A stretch of DNA of 64,000 nt, from contig JAEZKK010000014.1 of NCBI GenBank assembly GCA_023415495.1, positions 6,471 through 70,470 of the forward strand, read 5' to 3'. The translations under genes and the position numbers were made by a program. Under the pieces are notes generated by a model. It searched no databases. It worked only from the letters and a program-made list of their open reading frames with translations, and was not told the origin of the DNA. Source of the stretch: Bacteroidota bacterium (lineage in GTDB: Bacteria > Bacteroidota > Bacteroidia > Bacteroidales > P3). Every line of letters starts with the position of its first letter. Position 1 is the first letter of the stretch. This document shows, piece by piece, positions 34,853 to 43,822 of this stretch.

Positions 34853-36253
34853 ATGAAAATTGAATTTTTAGGAGCAGCTAAGGAAGTTACAGGAAGTAAA
34901 CATCTGATTACAACAAAGAAAAACACTAAAATACTTTTAGATTGCGGAATGTTTCAGGGAAAGGGACTTGACACAGACTCAAATAATAGGGATTTAGGAT
35001 TTAACCCTAAGGAAATTGATTATTTGTTTCTGTCTCATCCTCATATAGACCATTCAGGGCTTATACCATATATAGTAAAGCTTGGATTTAAAGGAATGAT
35101 ATTCTGTACTCCTGCAACGCGAGACCTTTGTTCAATTATGCTTGCTGATAGTGGCTTTATCCAAGAAAATGATACCTATACTTTTAATAAGAAAAGAGCA
35201 AGACAGGGATTAGACCCAGTTGAGCCAATTTATACTTTAGAGGATGCACAGAATGCAATGCAGTATTTTGTAAGTATTCCTTACGATAAAGAATTTAATA
35301 TTAGCCCTGAAATAAGTGTAAAATTTACTGATAATGGTCATATACTTGGAAGTGCAACAGTTAATCTTGCAATTAAAGAAGGGAGAAAAACTACGAGAGT
35401 TGCTTTTACTGGAGATATTGGCAGATATTCAAAGAGGATTCTAAAGGCTCCACAACCATTTCCTCAAGCAGACTATATTATTATGGAATCAACCTATGGA
35501 GACAGACTGCATGAGAATGTGGATGAATCAGAATCGCAATTACTAAGTGCAGTTCAAGACACATGTGTTAAGAAAAAAGGCAAACTAATTATTCCATCCT
35601 TTGCAATAGGGAGGGCTCAAGAAATTATATATGCACTTGATAAGCTAACCCATAAGGGACTTTTGCCAGATGTTGATGTTTATGTTGATAGCCCTTTAAG
35701 TATTAATGCTACAAATATTATGCGACTTCATACAGAATGCTTTAATAAAGAGTTTAAGAAATATATGAAGGAAGATAATGACCCATTTGGATTTGACAGA
35801 CTTCAATACGTTCGCTCAAAAGAAAAATCAAAGGCTTTAAACTCTGATTTCAGACCAATGATAATTATTTCTGCTTCTGGTATGATGGAAGCTGGTAGGG
35901 TTAAACACCATATTGCAAATAATATAGAAAATCATCGTACCACAATTCTTGGAGTAGGTTATTGTGCTCCTTCAACCCTTGGACATAGAATACTGAGAGG
36001 TGATAAGGAAGTTTCAATATTTGGAATTAAATATAGAGTTAAGGCAGAAATTAGAACAATTGACTCTTATTCTGCTCATGCTGATTATAATGAAATGCTA
36101 AAATTCTTGGATTGCCAGGACAAAACCCAAATCAAAGGTATATTCTTGGTTCACGGAGAAGAAGAAACTCAAAAGAATTTCAAGAGGACGCTTAGACTAA
36201 ATGGATATTCAAAAATTAGAATACCTGCGAAAAAAGAGGTTATTGAGATTTAA
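34853..36253 (+). CDS. MBL-fold beta-CASP metallo-hydrolase (RNA-processing type)
   Basis: 466 residues. The metallo-beta-lactamase motif is SHPHIDHSG with H62, H64, D66 and H67; GHILGSA and FTGDIGRY follow. The beta-CASP domain is in the middle (PSFAIGRAQEIIYAL, IISASGMMEAGRVKHH), and the C-terminal RMMBL part has SYSAHADYNEM and FLVHGEEE. Relatives are CPSF73-like exo- or endoribonucleases. RNA is the likely substrate, but the bacterial members are poorly studied. Own promoter; the thioredoxin-like gene follows after 18 bases. Confidence 0.92.
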   Translation: MKIEFLGAAKEVTGSKHLITTKKNTKILLDCGMFQGKGLDTDSNNRDLGFNPKEIDYLFLSHPHIDHSGLIPYIVKLGFKGMIFCTPATRDLCSIMLADSGFIQENDTYTFNKKRARQGLDPVEPIYTLEDAQNAMQYFVSIPYDKEFNISPEISVKFTDNGHILGSATVNLAIKEGRKTTRVAFTGDIGRYSKRILKAPQPFPQADYIIMESTYGDRLHENVDESESQLLSAVQDTCVKKKGKLIIPSFAIGRAQEIIYALDKLTHKGLLPDVDVYVDSPLSINATNIMRLHTECFNKEFKKYMKEDNDPFGFDRLQYVRSKEKSKALNSDFRPMIIISASGMMEAGRVKHHIANNIENHRTTILGVGYCAPSTLGHRILRGDKEVSIFGIKYRVKAEIRTIDSYSAHADYNEMLKFLDCQDKTQIKGIFLVHGEEETQKNFKRTLRLNGYSKIRIPAKKEVIEI

Positions 36254-36271
36254 AATCTAAAGAATTCGATT

Positions 36272-36742
36272 ATGAGAAACCTAATTAGAATTTTCTTTCT
36301 CTATTTAATTATTCTATTTCCATTATTTTCTTTTTCCCAAAAAGAGAGTCTAATTGATTTTGAATATGAGACTCCTAATGGGGAATTTTATTTAGTTTCT
36401 GACTCTGAACAGGAGTATATCCTAATCTATTTCCACAATCCAGAATGCATTGAGTGCAATGAATTAAAGGAAACAATGATTAAGGATAAGAAAATCAATA
36501 AATGGATAGAGACTAATAAACTAAAAGTCTTAGCAATCCTTCCCGATGTAGACAAAACCTATTGGCAATTCTTTTCGAATAAGATTCCAGAGAACTGGAC
36601 CAATGGTTGGGTAGAGGATGATGAGATTATAATTAAAACCTATCTTAAAAAGGTGCCAGCTCTTTACTTAATTAAAAGAGAAAACCTTGAAATAATTGGA
36701 AGAGATATTGAATTTAAGAAGGTAAAGAGATTAATTAAGTAG
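36272..36742 (+). CDS. Thioredoxin-like periplasmic protein
   Basis: 156 residues with a signal peptide (about 1-22, FPLFSFSQ). A CIEC motif (C59 and C62) sits in IYFHNPECIECNELKETM, the place of the thioredoxin active site, and KKVPALYLIKRENLEIIGRD supplies the cis-proline strand (VPALYL). It is short for the family and the CxxC spacing residues are unusual, so its redox direction is not clear. It lies between the beta-CASP gene and aroQ, likely in one operon. Confidence 0.75.
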   Translation: MRNLIRIFFLYLIILFPLFSFSQKESLIDFEYETPNGEFYLVSDSEQEYILIYFHNPECIECNELKETMIKDKKINKWIETNKLKVLAILPDVDKTYWQFFSNKIPENWTNGWVEDDEIIIKTYLKKVPALYLIKRENLEIIGRDIEFKKVKRLIK

Positions 36743-36762
36743 AAGAAAATCAATTTTGTTTT

Positions 36763-37176
36763 ATGAGGATAATAATAATAAATGGTCCAAACCTCAATCT
36801 TCTTGGCAAAAGGCAAAAAGATATTTACGGAGATATTAGTTTTGAGTATTATCTCCAAACTCTTAGAGATGAGTTCCCAGATATTGAATTAGAATACTTT
36901 CAATCGAATATTGAAGGTGAGATTATTGACAAACTTCACTTAGTTGGGTTTAATTATGATGGGATAATTCTAAATGCAGGGGGCTATACTCATAGCTCTG
37001 TTTCAATTGCCGATGCTGTATCCTCAATTAATACTCCTGTTGTTGAGGTTCATATTTCTAATATCCTTGCAAGGGAAGAGTTTAGGCATGTTTCTCTGAT
37101 TTCTCCCAATGCAAAAGGTTCTATATTTGGCTTTGGTTTAAAGGGATATAAATTAGCAATTCAAGCTTTTTTATAA
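36763..37176 (+). CDS. aroQ: 3-dehydroquinate dehydratase, type II
   Basis: 137 residues, the small type II enzyme. GPNLNLLGKR with Y22 in DIYGD, ILNAGGYTHSSV with H77, and EVHISN with H97 are the catalytic residues and lids of AroQ. It converts 3-dehydroquinate to 3-dehydroshikimate in the shikimate pathway. Downstream after 42 bases is a PatB-type lyase. Confidence 0.96.
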   Translation: MRIIIINGPNLNLLGKRQKDIYGDISFEYYLQTLRDEFPDIELEYFQSNIEGEIIDKLHLVGFNYDGIILNAGGYTHSSVSIADAVSSINTPVVEVHISNILAREEFRHVSLISPNAKGSIFGFGLKGYKLAIQAFL

Positions 37177-37218
37177 ACCAATAATTATCTTACTTATTTA
37201 TTAAACAGAATTATTATT

Positions 37219-38397
37219 ATGGGAAAGTATAATTTCGATGAAATAATTGATAGAGAGAATTCTGATTCTCTAAAATATAATTGGAGGGAGAGAATTTTCG
37301 GGAAAGAGGATATTATCCCGCTTTGGGTTGCAGATATGGACTTTAAGTCTCCTGATTTCTGCATTAAAGCAATAGAAGAAAGACTTTCTCATCCTGTGCT
37401 TGGTTATTATTCTTATCCTGATTCATTTTACGATTCTATTATTTGGTGGATGAAGAAAAGACATCAATGGGAAATAAAGAAAGATTGGATTTATTTTTCT
37501 CCAGGTGTTGTTCCTGCTCTTTCAGCTGCTGTTTTGGCTTACACAAACGAGGGGGATAATGTTTTAGTCCAAACTCCTGTCTATCATCCTTTCTATTATT
37601 CGATTGCAAATCAAAAAAGAAATATTCTAAAGAACCCTTTGAAATTGGTTGATGAGAGATTTGAGATGGATTTTGAGGATTTGGAAGAAAAACTTAAGCA
37701 AGGAGTGAAACTAATGCTATTTTGCAACCCCCATAATCCTTTGGCAAGAGCTTGGGAAAAGGATGTATTAGAAAGAATTGGGAAATTATGCTTAAAATAT
37801 AATTGTATAGTGGTATCGGATGAGATTCATTCCGATTTAATCCTTCCTAATTATTCCCATAACCCTATGGCAAAGATTTCAAAAGAGATTTCTAATAATA
37901 CAATTACTCTTATGGCTCCAAGCAAGACCTTTAATTTGGCTGGGCTTGCAACTGCTGAGGTAATTATAGAGAATAAAATATTGAGGAAGAGGTTTACTGG
38001 AGTTTTATACGACTCTCTCCATCTCTTTAGTGGTAATGTGTTTGGAATGGTTGCTCTCCAGGCTGCCTATTCAGAGGAGGGAGAAGAATGGTTAGTTGAA
38101 TTAATGGAATATATTCAAGGTAATTTAGATTTGCTTAGAGATTATATTTCAAAAAATCATCCAAGAATTAAACTTTTTAAGCATGAGGCTACCTATTTGG
38201 CTTGGATGGATTTCTCTAATTATAATCTAAGTCATAAAGAGCTAATGAATGTTTTAGTCAATGAGGCTAAGCTTGGATTTAATGATGGGGAAATTTTTGG
38301 AGAAGAGGGAAAAATGAAGATGAGAATCAACCTTGCCCTTCCTCGTCAAAAGCTTGCACAAGCTCTTAGTCAATTAAAAGTTATAGAAAAATACTAA
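37219..38397 (+). CDS. MalY/PatB family aminotransferase (cystathionine beta-lyase type)
   Basis: 392 residues, fold I PLP enzyme. LWVADMDFKSP is the PatB/MalY signature; YSYPDSFYDSIIWWM, LFCNPHNPLARAW, VVSDEIHSDL and K236 in MAPSKTFNLAGL (PLP lysine) complete the set. Members cleave C-S bonds such as in cystathionine, releasing homocysteine. The gene is full length. SafE-type permease starts two bases after its stop, which hints at a shared role in sulfur metabolism. Confidence 0.92.
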   Translation: MGKYNFDEIIDRENSDSLKYNWRERIFGKEDIIPLWVADMDFKSPDFCIKAIEERLSHPVLGYYSYPDSFYDSIIWWMKKRHQWEIKKDWIYFSPGVVPALSAAVLAYTNEGDNVLVQTPVYHPFYYSIANQKRNILKNPLKLVDERFEMDFEDLEEKLKQGVKLMLFCNPHNPLARAWEKDVLERIGKLCLKYNCIVVSDEIHSDLILPNYSHNPMAKISKEISNNTITLMAPSKTFNLAGLATAEVIIENKILRKRFTGVLYDSLHLFSGNVFGMVALQAAYSEEGEEWLVELMEYIQGNLDLLRDYISKNHPRIKLFKHEATYLAWMDFSNYNLSHKELMNVLVNEAKLGFNDGEIFGEEGKMKMRINLALPRQKLAQALSQLKVIEKY

Positions 38398-38399
38398 GA

Positions 38400-39182
38400 A
38401 TGGATTTAACCATATTAATTATACTTTTAATCTCAGGACTATTCGTAGGATTTATCAATACTCTTTCGGCAGGTGGGACTGTGATTTCAATTGCTCTATA
38501 TCTGGCTTTGGGATTGCCTGCAACAGCTGCAAATGCTACTAATAGAATAAACGTTTTGATACAAAGCTTTGGCACAAGTTATATTATGTACCGCCAAGGC
38601 TTATTAGAAATAAAAAAGGTCCTTAAATATTCATTGCCAACCTTGATTGGAGCTATTATTGGGAGCGTTTTTGCTGTTTCAATTAGCAATAATCTATTTT
38701 CATATTTCCTTGGAGGGATTTTAATTATAATGATATTCTTTCTTTTCTTTAAACCTACGAATTTTCATAATGATGACGAAGAGAAAATATCCAGAAAAAC
38801 ACCCTTATTCCATTATTTAATTTTCTTTTTAATAGGTATTTACGGAGGTTTTATTCAAGTAGGGACAGGTTTCTACCTAATGATTGCCGGAGTATCACTA
38901 ATAGGATATAATATTTTAAGAACAAATGCATTAAAGGTTGCTATTATGTTTATTTATTCCATTGCCTCTATTTTAGTTTTTATGACAAGCTCCGAGATCT
39001 ATTGGAGCTATGGAATTATTCATTCAATAGGTGCTGTTATTGGCTCTTGGTTTGCTACAAGATATGCAATGAAGAAGGGGACTAAGTTTGTAAACTACGT
39101 AATTATAGCTGTAATTATCCTAACTGCCTTAAACCTATTCGAGATTATAGACCTAAAAGACTTCTTTTCAAGTTTAATCTAA
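38400..39182 (+). CDS. TauE/SafE family sulfite exporter-like permease
   Basis: 260 residues, eight hydrophobic segments in two repeats; the repeat motifs are GFINTLSAGGTVISIALYLALG in the first half and GIYGGFIQVGTGFYLM in the second, as in TauE/SafE transporters. These export sulfite, sulfoacetate or related anions. The two-base gap to the PatB-type lyase suggests co-translation and a joint sulfur function. Substrate is inferred from family and neighbour. Confidence 0.88.
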   Translation: MDLTILIILLISGLFVGFINTLSAGGTVISIALYLALGLPATAANATNRINVLIQSFGTSYIMYRQGLLEIKKVLKYSLPTLIGAIIGSVFAVSISNNLFSYFLGGILIIMIFFLFFKPTNFHNDDEEKISRKTPLFHYLIFFLIGIYGGFIQVGTGFYLMIAGVSLIGYNILRTNALKVAIMFIYSIASILVFMTSSEIYWSYGIIHSIGAVIGSWFATRYAMKKGTKFVNYVIIAVIILTALNLFEIIDLKDFFSSLI

Positions 39183-39225
39183 ATGAAATCCCATTTAAAA
39201 GTTTTTTATCTTGACTTTGCAGAAT

Positions 39226-39348
39226 TTTTCCTTGATAAAAAAGCAAAACAATGCCATTGTTTTGCCCAAACAATGCGGTTGTTTCATTAAAACAATGCGG
39301 TTGTTTTACAAAAACAATGGCATTGTTTGAGATTTTTATCAAGGATAA
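39226..39348. repeat. Palindrome array with 22-bp period and mirrored ends (array E)
   Basis: Six 13-bp units at 39226, 39248, 39270, 39292, 39314 and 39336, each exactly 22 bp apart: TTTTCCTTGATAA, ACAATGCCATTGT, ACAATGCGGTTGT twice, ACAATGGCATTGT, TTATCAAGGATAA. Units 1 and 6, and units 2 and 5, are inverted copies of each other, so the whole array is a large inverted repeat. It lies between the co-directional SafE-like and PepSY-like genes. Confidence 0.9.
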
Positions 39349-39453
39349 TTTTATTGAAACTTGATAAAGCTTGGTCCTAATCAAGGTTTACAGATTTATT
39401 ATTAGTTTTTATCTTATTTCTTTGGCAAAAGAATACAGTTTAATTTTTTTTTG

Positions 39454-39461
39454 TACCTTTG
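39454..39461 (+). promoter_or_regulatory. Promoter -7 box of the PepSY-like lipoprotein gene
   Basis: TACCTTTG followed by C, 42 bases before the chosen ATG, which places the start codon at 39504 rather than further upstream. Confidence 0.55.
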
Positions 39462-39503
39462 CTCTCAGTTTATAATTTATCACAACCAAAACTTATAAGA
39501 AAA

Positions 39504-39974
39504 ATGAAAAAGATAGGTTTATTATTTATCATTATCGCTATCACATTAAGCTGTTCTACCATTGACAATATCTTCAATAAATCCAATGGTCCAACTTATA
39601 AACAAGTAAATGAAAGAGATGTACCTGAGCGTTACATCAAGGATTTGAAATCAAAAAGACCTAAATTAACCCAAATCAAGTGGGAAAAGATTGATTCCTT
39701 GACTTATAACGCCAAATTTATGGATAATGGGAATAATATGAGGGTTAAGTATTCTAACACTGGTACTGAAACTCATTGGATAGTACCAATGGAATATATT
39801 CCTTCGAATATTACCGACCATATCAAGGCAAATTACAAGGAATACAAAACTCATGAGGTTTATATTGCAGATATTAGAAATAAAAAGGTATATAGAGCCG
39901 GCATTTATAATAAAAACGACTACAAAGTTTTAGAATATGATTTAATGGGTAACTTTAGCTCCGAGGCTAAGTAA
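39504..39974 (+). CDS. PepSY-like (DUF2874-type) lipoprotein
   Basis: 156 residues from the ATG at 39504. An earlier in-frame start at 39459 falls within the promoter box and would add a non-signal leader, so it is rejected. Lipobox LSC at about residue 17. The body follows the PepSY-like pattern of Bacteroidota: VPERYIKDLKSKRPKLTQIKW, then YNAKFMDNGNNMRVKYSNTG and a second copy starting at IPSNITDHIKANY. Family members are periplasmic and of unknown role. Convergent with the nitrilase gene 18 bases away. Confidence 0.75.
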   Translation: MKKIGLLFIIIAITLSCSTIDNIFNKSNGPTYKQVNERDVPERYIKDLKSKRPKLTQIKWEKIDSLTYNAKFMDNGNNMRVKYSNTGTETHWIVPMEYIPSNITDHIKANYKEYKTHEVYIADIRNKKVYRAGIYNKNDYKVLEYDLMGNFSSEAK

Positions 39975-39992
39975 TTTAAATCTCAAAAAACT

Positions 39993-40757
39993 TTAATCCC
40001 AATCTCTTCCAACAGGGAATGAGCCTCTAAAACCACTAAGAGATTCTTTGTCTATTGTATGATAAAGAATCTCTTCTTTGTTTTGAGCAGCACTTACGAG
40101 AGCCTCTCCTTTAAAATTCAATATTACACTATCTCCTGTATAATTTAATCCTGTATTATCAACCCCTACCCTATTAACTCCTATTAAATATGATACATTC
40201 TCAATAGCTCTTGCCCTAAGTAGGCTTGTCCATTGGAAGGCTCTTGCCTCTGGCCATGAAGCTACGTAAATTAATACATCATAAGCGTAATCTCCATCAT
40301 TATAAGAGTTCCTTGCCCAAAGAGGAAAGCGAAGGTCGTAGCAGGTTAGGATATTAAATCTCCAACCCTTGTAATTAACTATTAGCTTTTTATTCCCTGG
40401 ACTTACAAGTTTAGGTTCCTTGCTTAGGCAAAACAAGTGTTTCTTATCATAATACTCATACTCTCCATTAGGAAACACAAAGAAATGGCGATTTACTAAT
40501 CTCCCATCCTCATTTATAAAAAGACTTCCAGCAATAGCTATGTTTTTTGTCTTAGCAACTCCTATCATCCAATTCAAACCCATACCCTGCATTGTTTCTG
40601 CGTAGTTTGGGTCAATTGTAAAGCCTGTTGTAAACATTTCTGGCATAACCAAAAGCTCTACATCCTTTTCTAAAGACTCTAATATTGAGTTGTATCTTAT
40701 TATATTTTCTTCAATCTTATTATCTATTGTATTTGCTTGAAAAATCCCTATCTTCAT
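39993..40757 (-). CDS. Nitrilase-superfamily amidohydrolase (omega-amidase-like)
   Basis: 254 residues from the ATG at 40757; the open frame continues 25 codons upstream across the promoter box, so the shorter form is chosen. The catalytic triad is E40 (MPEMFTTGF), K105 (YYDKKHLF) and C139 (ILTCYDLRFP). SWPEARAFQWTSLLRARAIEN is typical of the YafV/Nit2 branch, whose members act as omega-amidases on alpha-ketoglutaramate. The exact amide is not shown by the sequence. Single gene, divergent from mutS. Confidence 0.9.
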   Translation of the reverse strand: MKIGIFQANTIDNKIEENIIRYNSILESLEKDVELLVMPEMFTTGFTIDPNYAETMQGMGLNWMIGVAKTKNIAIAGSLFINEDGRLVNRHFFVFPNGEYEYYDKKHLFCLSKEPKLVSPGNKKLIVNYKGWRFNILTCYDLRFPLWARNSYNDGDYAYDVLIYVASWPEARAFQWTSLLRARAIENVSYLIGVNRVGVDNTGLNYTGDSVILNFKGEALVSAAQNKEEILYHTIDKESLSGFRGSFPVGRDWD

Positions 40758-40797
40758 AATAAAGTTTCTTTTAGTCTTATTCTTTAGTATTGTCTTG

Positions 40798-40805
40798 CAA
40801 AGATA
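40798..40805 (-). promoter_or_regulatory. Promoter -7 box of the nitrilase gene
   Basis: Minus strand TATCTTTG followed by C, about 40 bases before the ATG at 40757. Confidence 0.55.
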
Positions 40806-40867
40806 CGAAAGAAAAACTCTATGAAAAAGCAATTAGATTATTTCGGTAGTGTTTTGACAAAATCACG

Positions 40868-40875
40868 TATATTTG
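40868..40875 (+). promoter_or_regulatory. Promoter -7 box of mutS
   Basis: TATATTTG followed by C, 32 bases before the ATG. A TTGACA-like hexamer ends 8 bases upstream but at the wrong distance for a -33 box. Confidence 0.5.
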
Positions 40876-40907
40876 CAATAGCTTATCAAAACTAAAACAC
40901 TTTGTAA

Positions 40908-43517
40908 ATGGGAAAGAATATTGATGGGGTTACACCACTAATGAAACAATATAATGCAATGAAAGCTAAGTATCCAGATGCTATATTGCTATTCAGAGTT
41001 GGGGACTTTTACGAAACCTTTGGGAAAGATGCAATAGATGCTTCGAAGATATTAGGTATAACTCTAACTAAAAGGGCAAACGGACAGAATAAGGATTTGG
41101 AATTAGCTGGTTTCCCTTATCATTCTATTGATACCTATTTACCAAAGCTTGTTCGCTCTGGAAGGAGATGTGCTATATGCGAACAGTTAGAAGACCCTAA
41201 GAGCGTTAAGGGAATTGTAAAGAGAGGAATAACTGAGGTTGTAACTCCTTCCCTTTCTTATAGCGAAAAGACTGCCGATTTAAGTCAGAATAATTTCCTT
41301 GCAGCAATTTATTGTCTAAAACAAGAATACGGAATTGCCTTTGTAGATATTGGAACTGGGGAATTTTATATCTCACAAGGAAGTAAGAATGATATAGAAA
41401 AGCTTATCAATAGCCTAATGCCTAAGGAGATTATCTTAGAAAAGCATTTTCTAAGGACATTTGAAAGTGAGTTTAAAGGGGATTTTTATACTAATTGCTT
41501 CGAAGATTGGGTTTTTAGTTATGATTATGGCTTTGATTTGCTTATTAAGCATTTCCAAACCAATTCACTTAAGGGTTTTGGAATTGATAAAGACAATCTG
41601 GGGATAATAGCTGCCGGAGCATGCCTGCATTATTTAAGAGAAACCCAACATACTGAGATATCACATATCCAAAAGATATCTAAGCTGAATAATAATAATT
41701 ACCTTTGGTTGGATAGTTTCACAATTCGCAATCTTGAACTCTTAAATTCTTATAGCGAAAAAGGTCATTCGCTCTTTAGCATAATTAATCGCACTCAGAC
41801 CAATATGGGTGCAAGGAGATTAAAACAATGGATAATTCTTCCACTAATTGATAAGAAAGAGATAGAAGAAAGACATGATATTGTGGATTATTTCTTTCAT
41901 CACGAGGAAATTTCTTTTAAGGTTAAGGAAAACATATCTAAGATAGGTGATTTCGAAAGATTAATATCCAAGATAGCTTATCAGAGGATACTGCCAAACG
42001 AAGTTGTTGCTCTAAAAGAAATTTTAATTGAGATTGGAAACTTAAAAGATAATATCAATAATAACTCCTGTTTGGATAAGTATTACTCTGGATTAGAGTC
42101 ATGCTTGGAGATAATTGAAAGGATAGGGAAAATAATCAGTCCCATAGCTCCTAATTCAATTACCAAAGGGAATACTATTGCTCAGGGAGTGGATTCTGAA
42201 TTAGATAAACTCAGGGATATTCAATATAATGGTAAGGATTATCTGAATAAACTCCAGGAAAAGGAATCTCAAAATACTGGAATACCTTCCTTGAAGATTA
42301 GTTTTAATAATGTGTTTGGGTATTATCTCGAGGTTACAAATACGCATAAGGACAAGGTACCTAACTCTTGGATAAGGAAACAGACCCTTACGAACTGCGA
42401 GAGATATATTACTGAGGAATTGAAAGAATATGAAACCACTATTCTTTCGGCGGAATCGAAGATATTAGAGTTAGAAACAAGACTGTATAATGAGTTTATA
42501 TCAGGATTAATCCCAAGTATTAATCTCTTGCAAAGGAACGCAAGGATTGTTTCAGAGTTAGATTGCTTGCTTGCTTTTGCCAATTTAGCACTTGAGAACG
42601 ACTATGTAAGACCAACAATAAGCAATCAGACCAGCATAAAGATAAGTGATGGCAGACACCCAGTAATTGAGAAAGCGCTACCCTTTGGAGAGAAGTACAT
42701 AACAAACGATATGGTCTTGGATAATGATAACAGACAAATCAGTATAATTACGGGTCCTAACATGTCAGGGAAGAGTGCATACCTAAGACAGAATGCTTTA
42801 ATTATCCTCTTAGCTCAGATTGGGAGCTTCGTTCCTGCTAAGAGTGCGGACATAGGAATTGTTGATAAGATATTTACTCGTGTTGGGGCAAGCGATAATA
42901 TTTCCAGCGGAGAGAGTACTTTTATGGTTGAGATGAACGAAACTTCCAGCATATTGAACAACCTTTCTGATAGAAGCTTTGTTCTTTTAGACGAGATAGG
43001 ACGAGGAACCAGCACCTACGATGGGGTTTCTATTGCGTGGGCTATTGCTTCTTATATCCATGATAACCCAAAAGTCAGGGCTAAGGTTTTGTTTGCAACC
43101 CATTACCACGAACTTATAGAAATGGAAAAGGAATATTCGAGGATAAAGAATCTTCATATCAGCGTCAAGGAAATTGGGAAACAAATTATTTTTCTGAGGA
43201 AAATAGCCGCTGGAGGTAGCTCTCAGAGCTTCGGAATCCACGTTGCGAGATTAGCGGGAATGCCTCGTAGCCTTATCGAAGAAGCTGAAAGCATTCTTGA
43301 AACCTTCGAAACAAAGCATAGAAGCAAGGATAATAAGAATAAGAGCTCGAAAAAAACCACCGAAAACCCCTATCAGCTTAGCTTTATCCAATTAGACGAC
43401 CCATTATTGTTAGAAATAAAGGAGGATATTCTTGCAACTGATATTGAAAATCTTACACCTATCGAGGCGTTAAACAAGTTGAATGAAATAAAAAGAATCA
43501 TCGAAAAAGTGAAATAA
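40908..43517 (+). CDS. mutS: DNA mismatch repair protein MutS
   Basis: 869 residues, a full MutS1. The mismatch-binding N-terminus has FRVGDFYETFGKDA with the Phe-X-Glu (FYE) wedge; connector, lever and clamp regions follow. The ATPase domain has Walker A GPNMSGKS (about 616-623), Walker B LLDEIGRGTSTYDG (about 690-706) and the ATHYHEL signature. It recognises mispairs and recruits MutL. A short charged linker precedes the C-terminal dimerisation tail. tRNA-Gly follows with its own promoter. Confidence 0.98.
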   Translation: MGKNIDGVTPLMKQYNAMKAKYPDAILLFRVGDFYETFGKDAIDASKILGITLTKRANGQNKDLELAGFPYHSIDTYLPKLVRSGRRCAICEQLEDPKSVKGIVKRGITEVVTPSLSYSEKTADLSQNNFLAAIYCLKQEYGIAFVDIGTGEFYISQGSKNDIEKLINSLMPKEIILEKHFLRTFESEFKGDFYTNCFEDWVFSYDYGFDLLIKHFQTNSLKGFGIDKDNLGIIAAGACLHYLRETQHTEISHIQKISKLNNNNYLWLDSFTIRNLELLNSYSEKGHSLFSIINRTQTNMGARRLKQWIILPLIDKKEIEERHDIVDYFFHHEEISFKVKENISKIGDFERLISKIAYQRILPNEVVALKEILIEIGNLKDNINNNSCLDKYYSGLESCLEIIERIGKIISPIAPNSITKGNTIAQGVDSELDKLRDIQYNGKDYLNKLQEKESQNTGIPSLKISFNNVFGYYLEVTNTHKDKVPNSWIRKQTLTNCERYITEELKEYETTILSAESKILELETRLYNEFISGLIPSINLLQRNARIVSELDCLLAFANLALENDYVRPTISNQTSIKISDGRHPVIEKALPFGEKYITNDMVLDNDNRQISIITGPNMSGKSAYLRQNALIILLAQIGSFVPAKSADIGIVDKIFTRVGASDNISSGESTFMVEMNETSSILNNLSDRSFVLLDEIGRGTSTYDGVSIAWAIASYIHDNPKVRAKVLFATHYHELIEMEKEYSRIKNLHISVKEIGKQIIFLRKIAAGGSSQSFGIHVARLAGMPRSLIEEAESILETFETKHRSKDNKNKSSKKTTENPYQLSFIQLDDPLLLEIKEDILATDIENLTPIEALNKLNEIKRIIEKVK

Positions 43518-43520
43518 AAA

Positions 43521-43551
43521 TTTGGTAGGATAAAAAAAGATATTATCTTTG
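43521..43551 (+). promoter_or_regulatory. Promoter of the tRNA-Gly/tRNA-Leu pair
   Basis: TTTG (43521-43524), 19 bases, TATCTTTG (43544-43551), starting four bases after the mutS stop. Ideal spacing. Confidence 0.8.
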
Positions 43552-43571
43552 CAAACGCAAATTAGACGACA

Positions 43572-43644
43572 GCGGAAATAGCTCAGTTGGTAGAGCACAA
43601 CCTTGCCAAGGTTGGGGTCGCGAGTTCGAGTCTCGTTTTCCGCT
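43572..43644 (+). tRNA. tRNA-Gly (GCC)
   Basis: 73 bases with a seven-pair acceptor stem GCGGAAA/TTTCCGC, D-arm GCTC...GAGC, anticodon stem CAACC/GGTTG with loop TTGCCAA (anticodon GCC at 43605-43607) and T-arm containing GTTCGAG. CCA is not encoded. Confidence 0.97.
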
Positions 43645-43686
43645 CGAAACAAGGTCATGAAATAAGGACTTGTTTTAATGAAAGCT

Positions 43687-43771
43687 GCTCTGGTGGTGGA
43701 ATTGGTAGACACGCAGGACTTAAAATCCTGTGAACATTGCGTTCGTGCGGGTTCAAGTCCCGCCCGGAGTA
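43687..43771 (+). tRNA. tRNA-Leu (TAA)
   Basis: 85 bases, class II with a long variable arm. Acceptor GCTCTGG/CCGGAGT (two G-T pairs), anticodon stem CAGGA/TCCTG with loop CTTAAAA giving anticodon TAA, T-arm GCGGGTTCAAGTCCCGC. CCA is not encoded. Same transcript as tRNA-Gly, 42 bases downstream. Confidence 0.96.
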
Positions 43772-43773
43772 CG

Positions 43774-43815
43774 AAAAGAACCTTCTAAATTAAGTTTTAG
43801 GAGGTTCTTTTTTTT
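43774..43815 (+). terminator. Terminator after tRNA-Leu
   Basis: Stem AAAAGAACCTTCTAAA / TTTAGGAGGTTCTTTT with one mismatched pair and a long T-run. It ends eight bases before the stop of the convergent GH16 gene and, having an A-run on its left side, may serve both strands. Confidence 0.85.
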
Positions 43816-43822
43816 GTTTTAT

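Noticed and set aside
43572..43771. tRNA pair as an integration site of a mobile element
   Set aside because: No integrase, direct repeat of a tRNA 3' end or atypical genes nearby.
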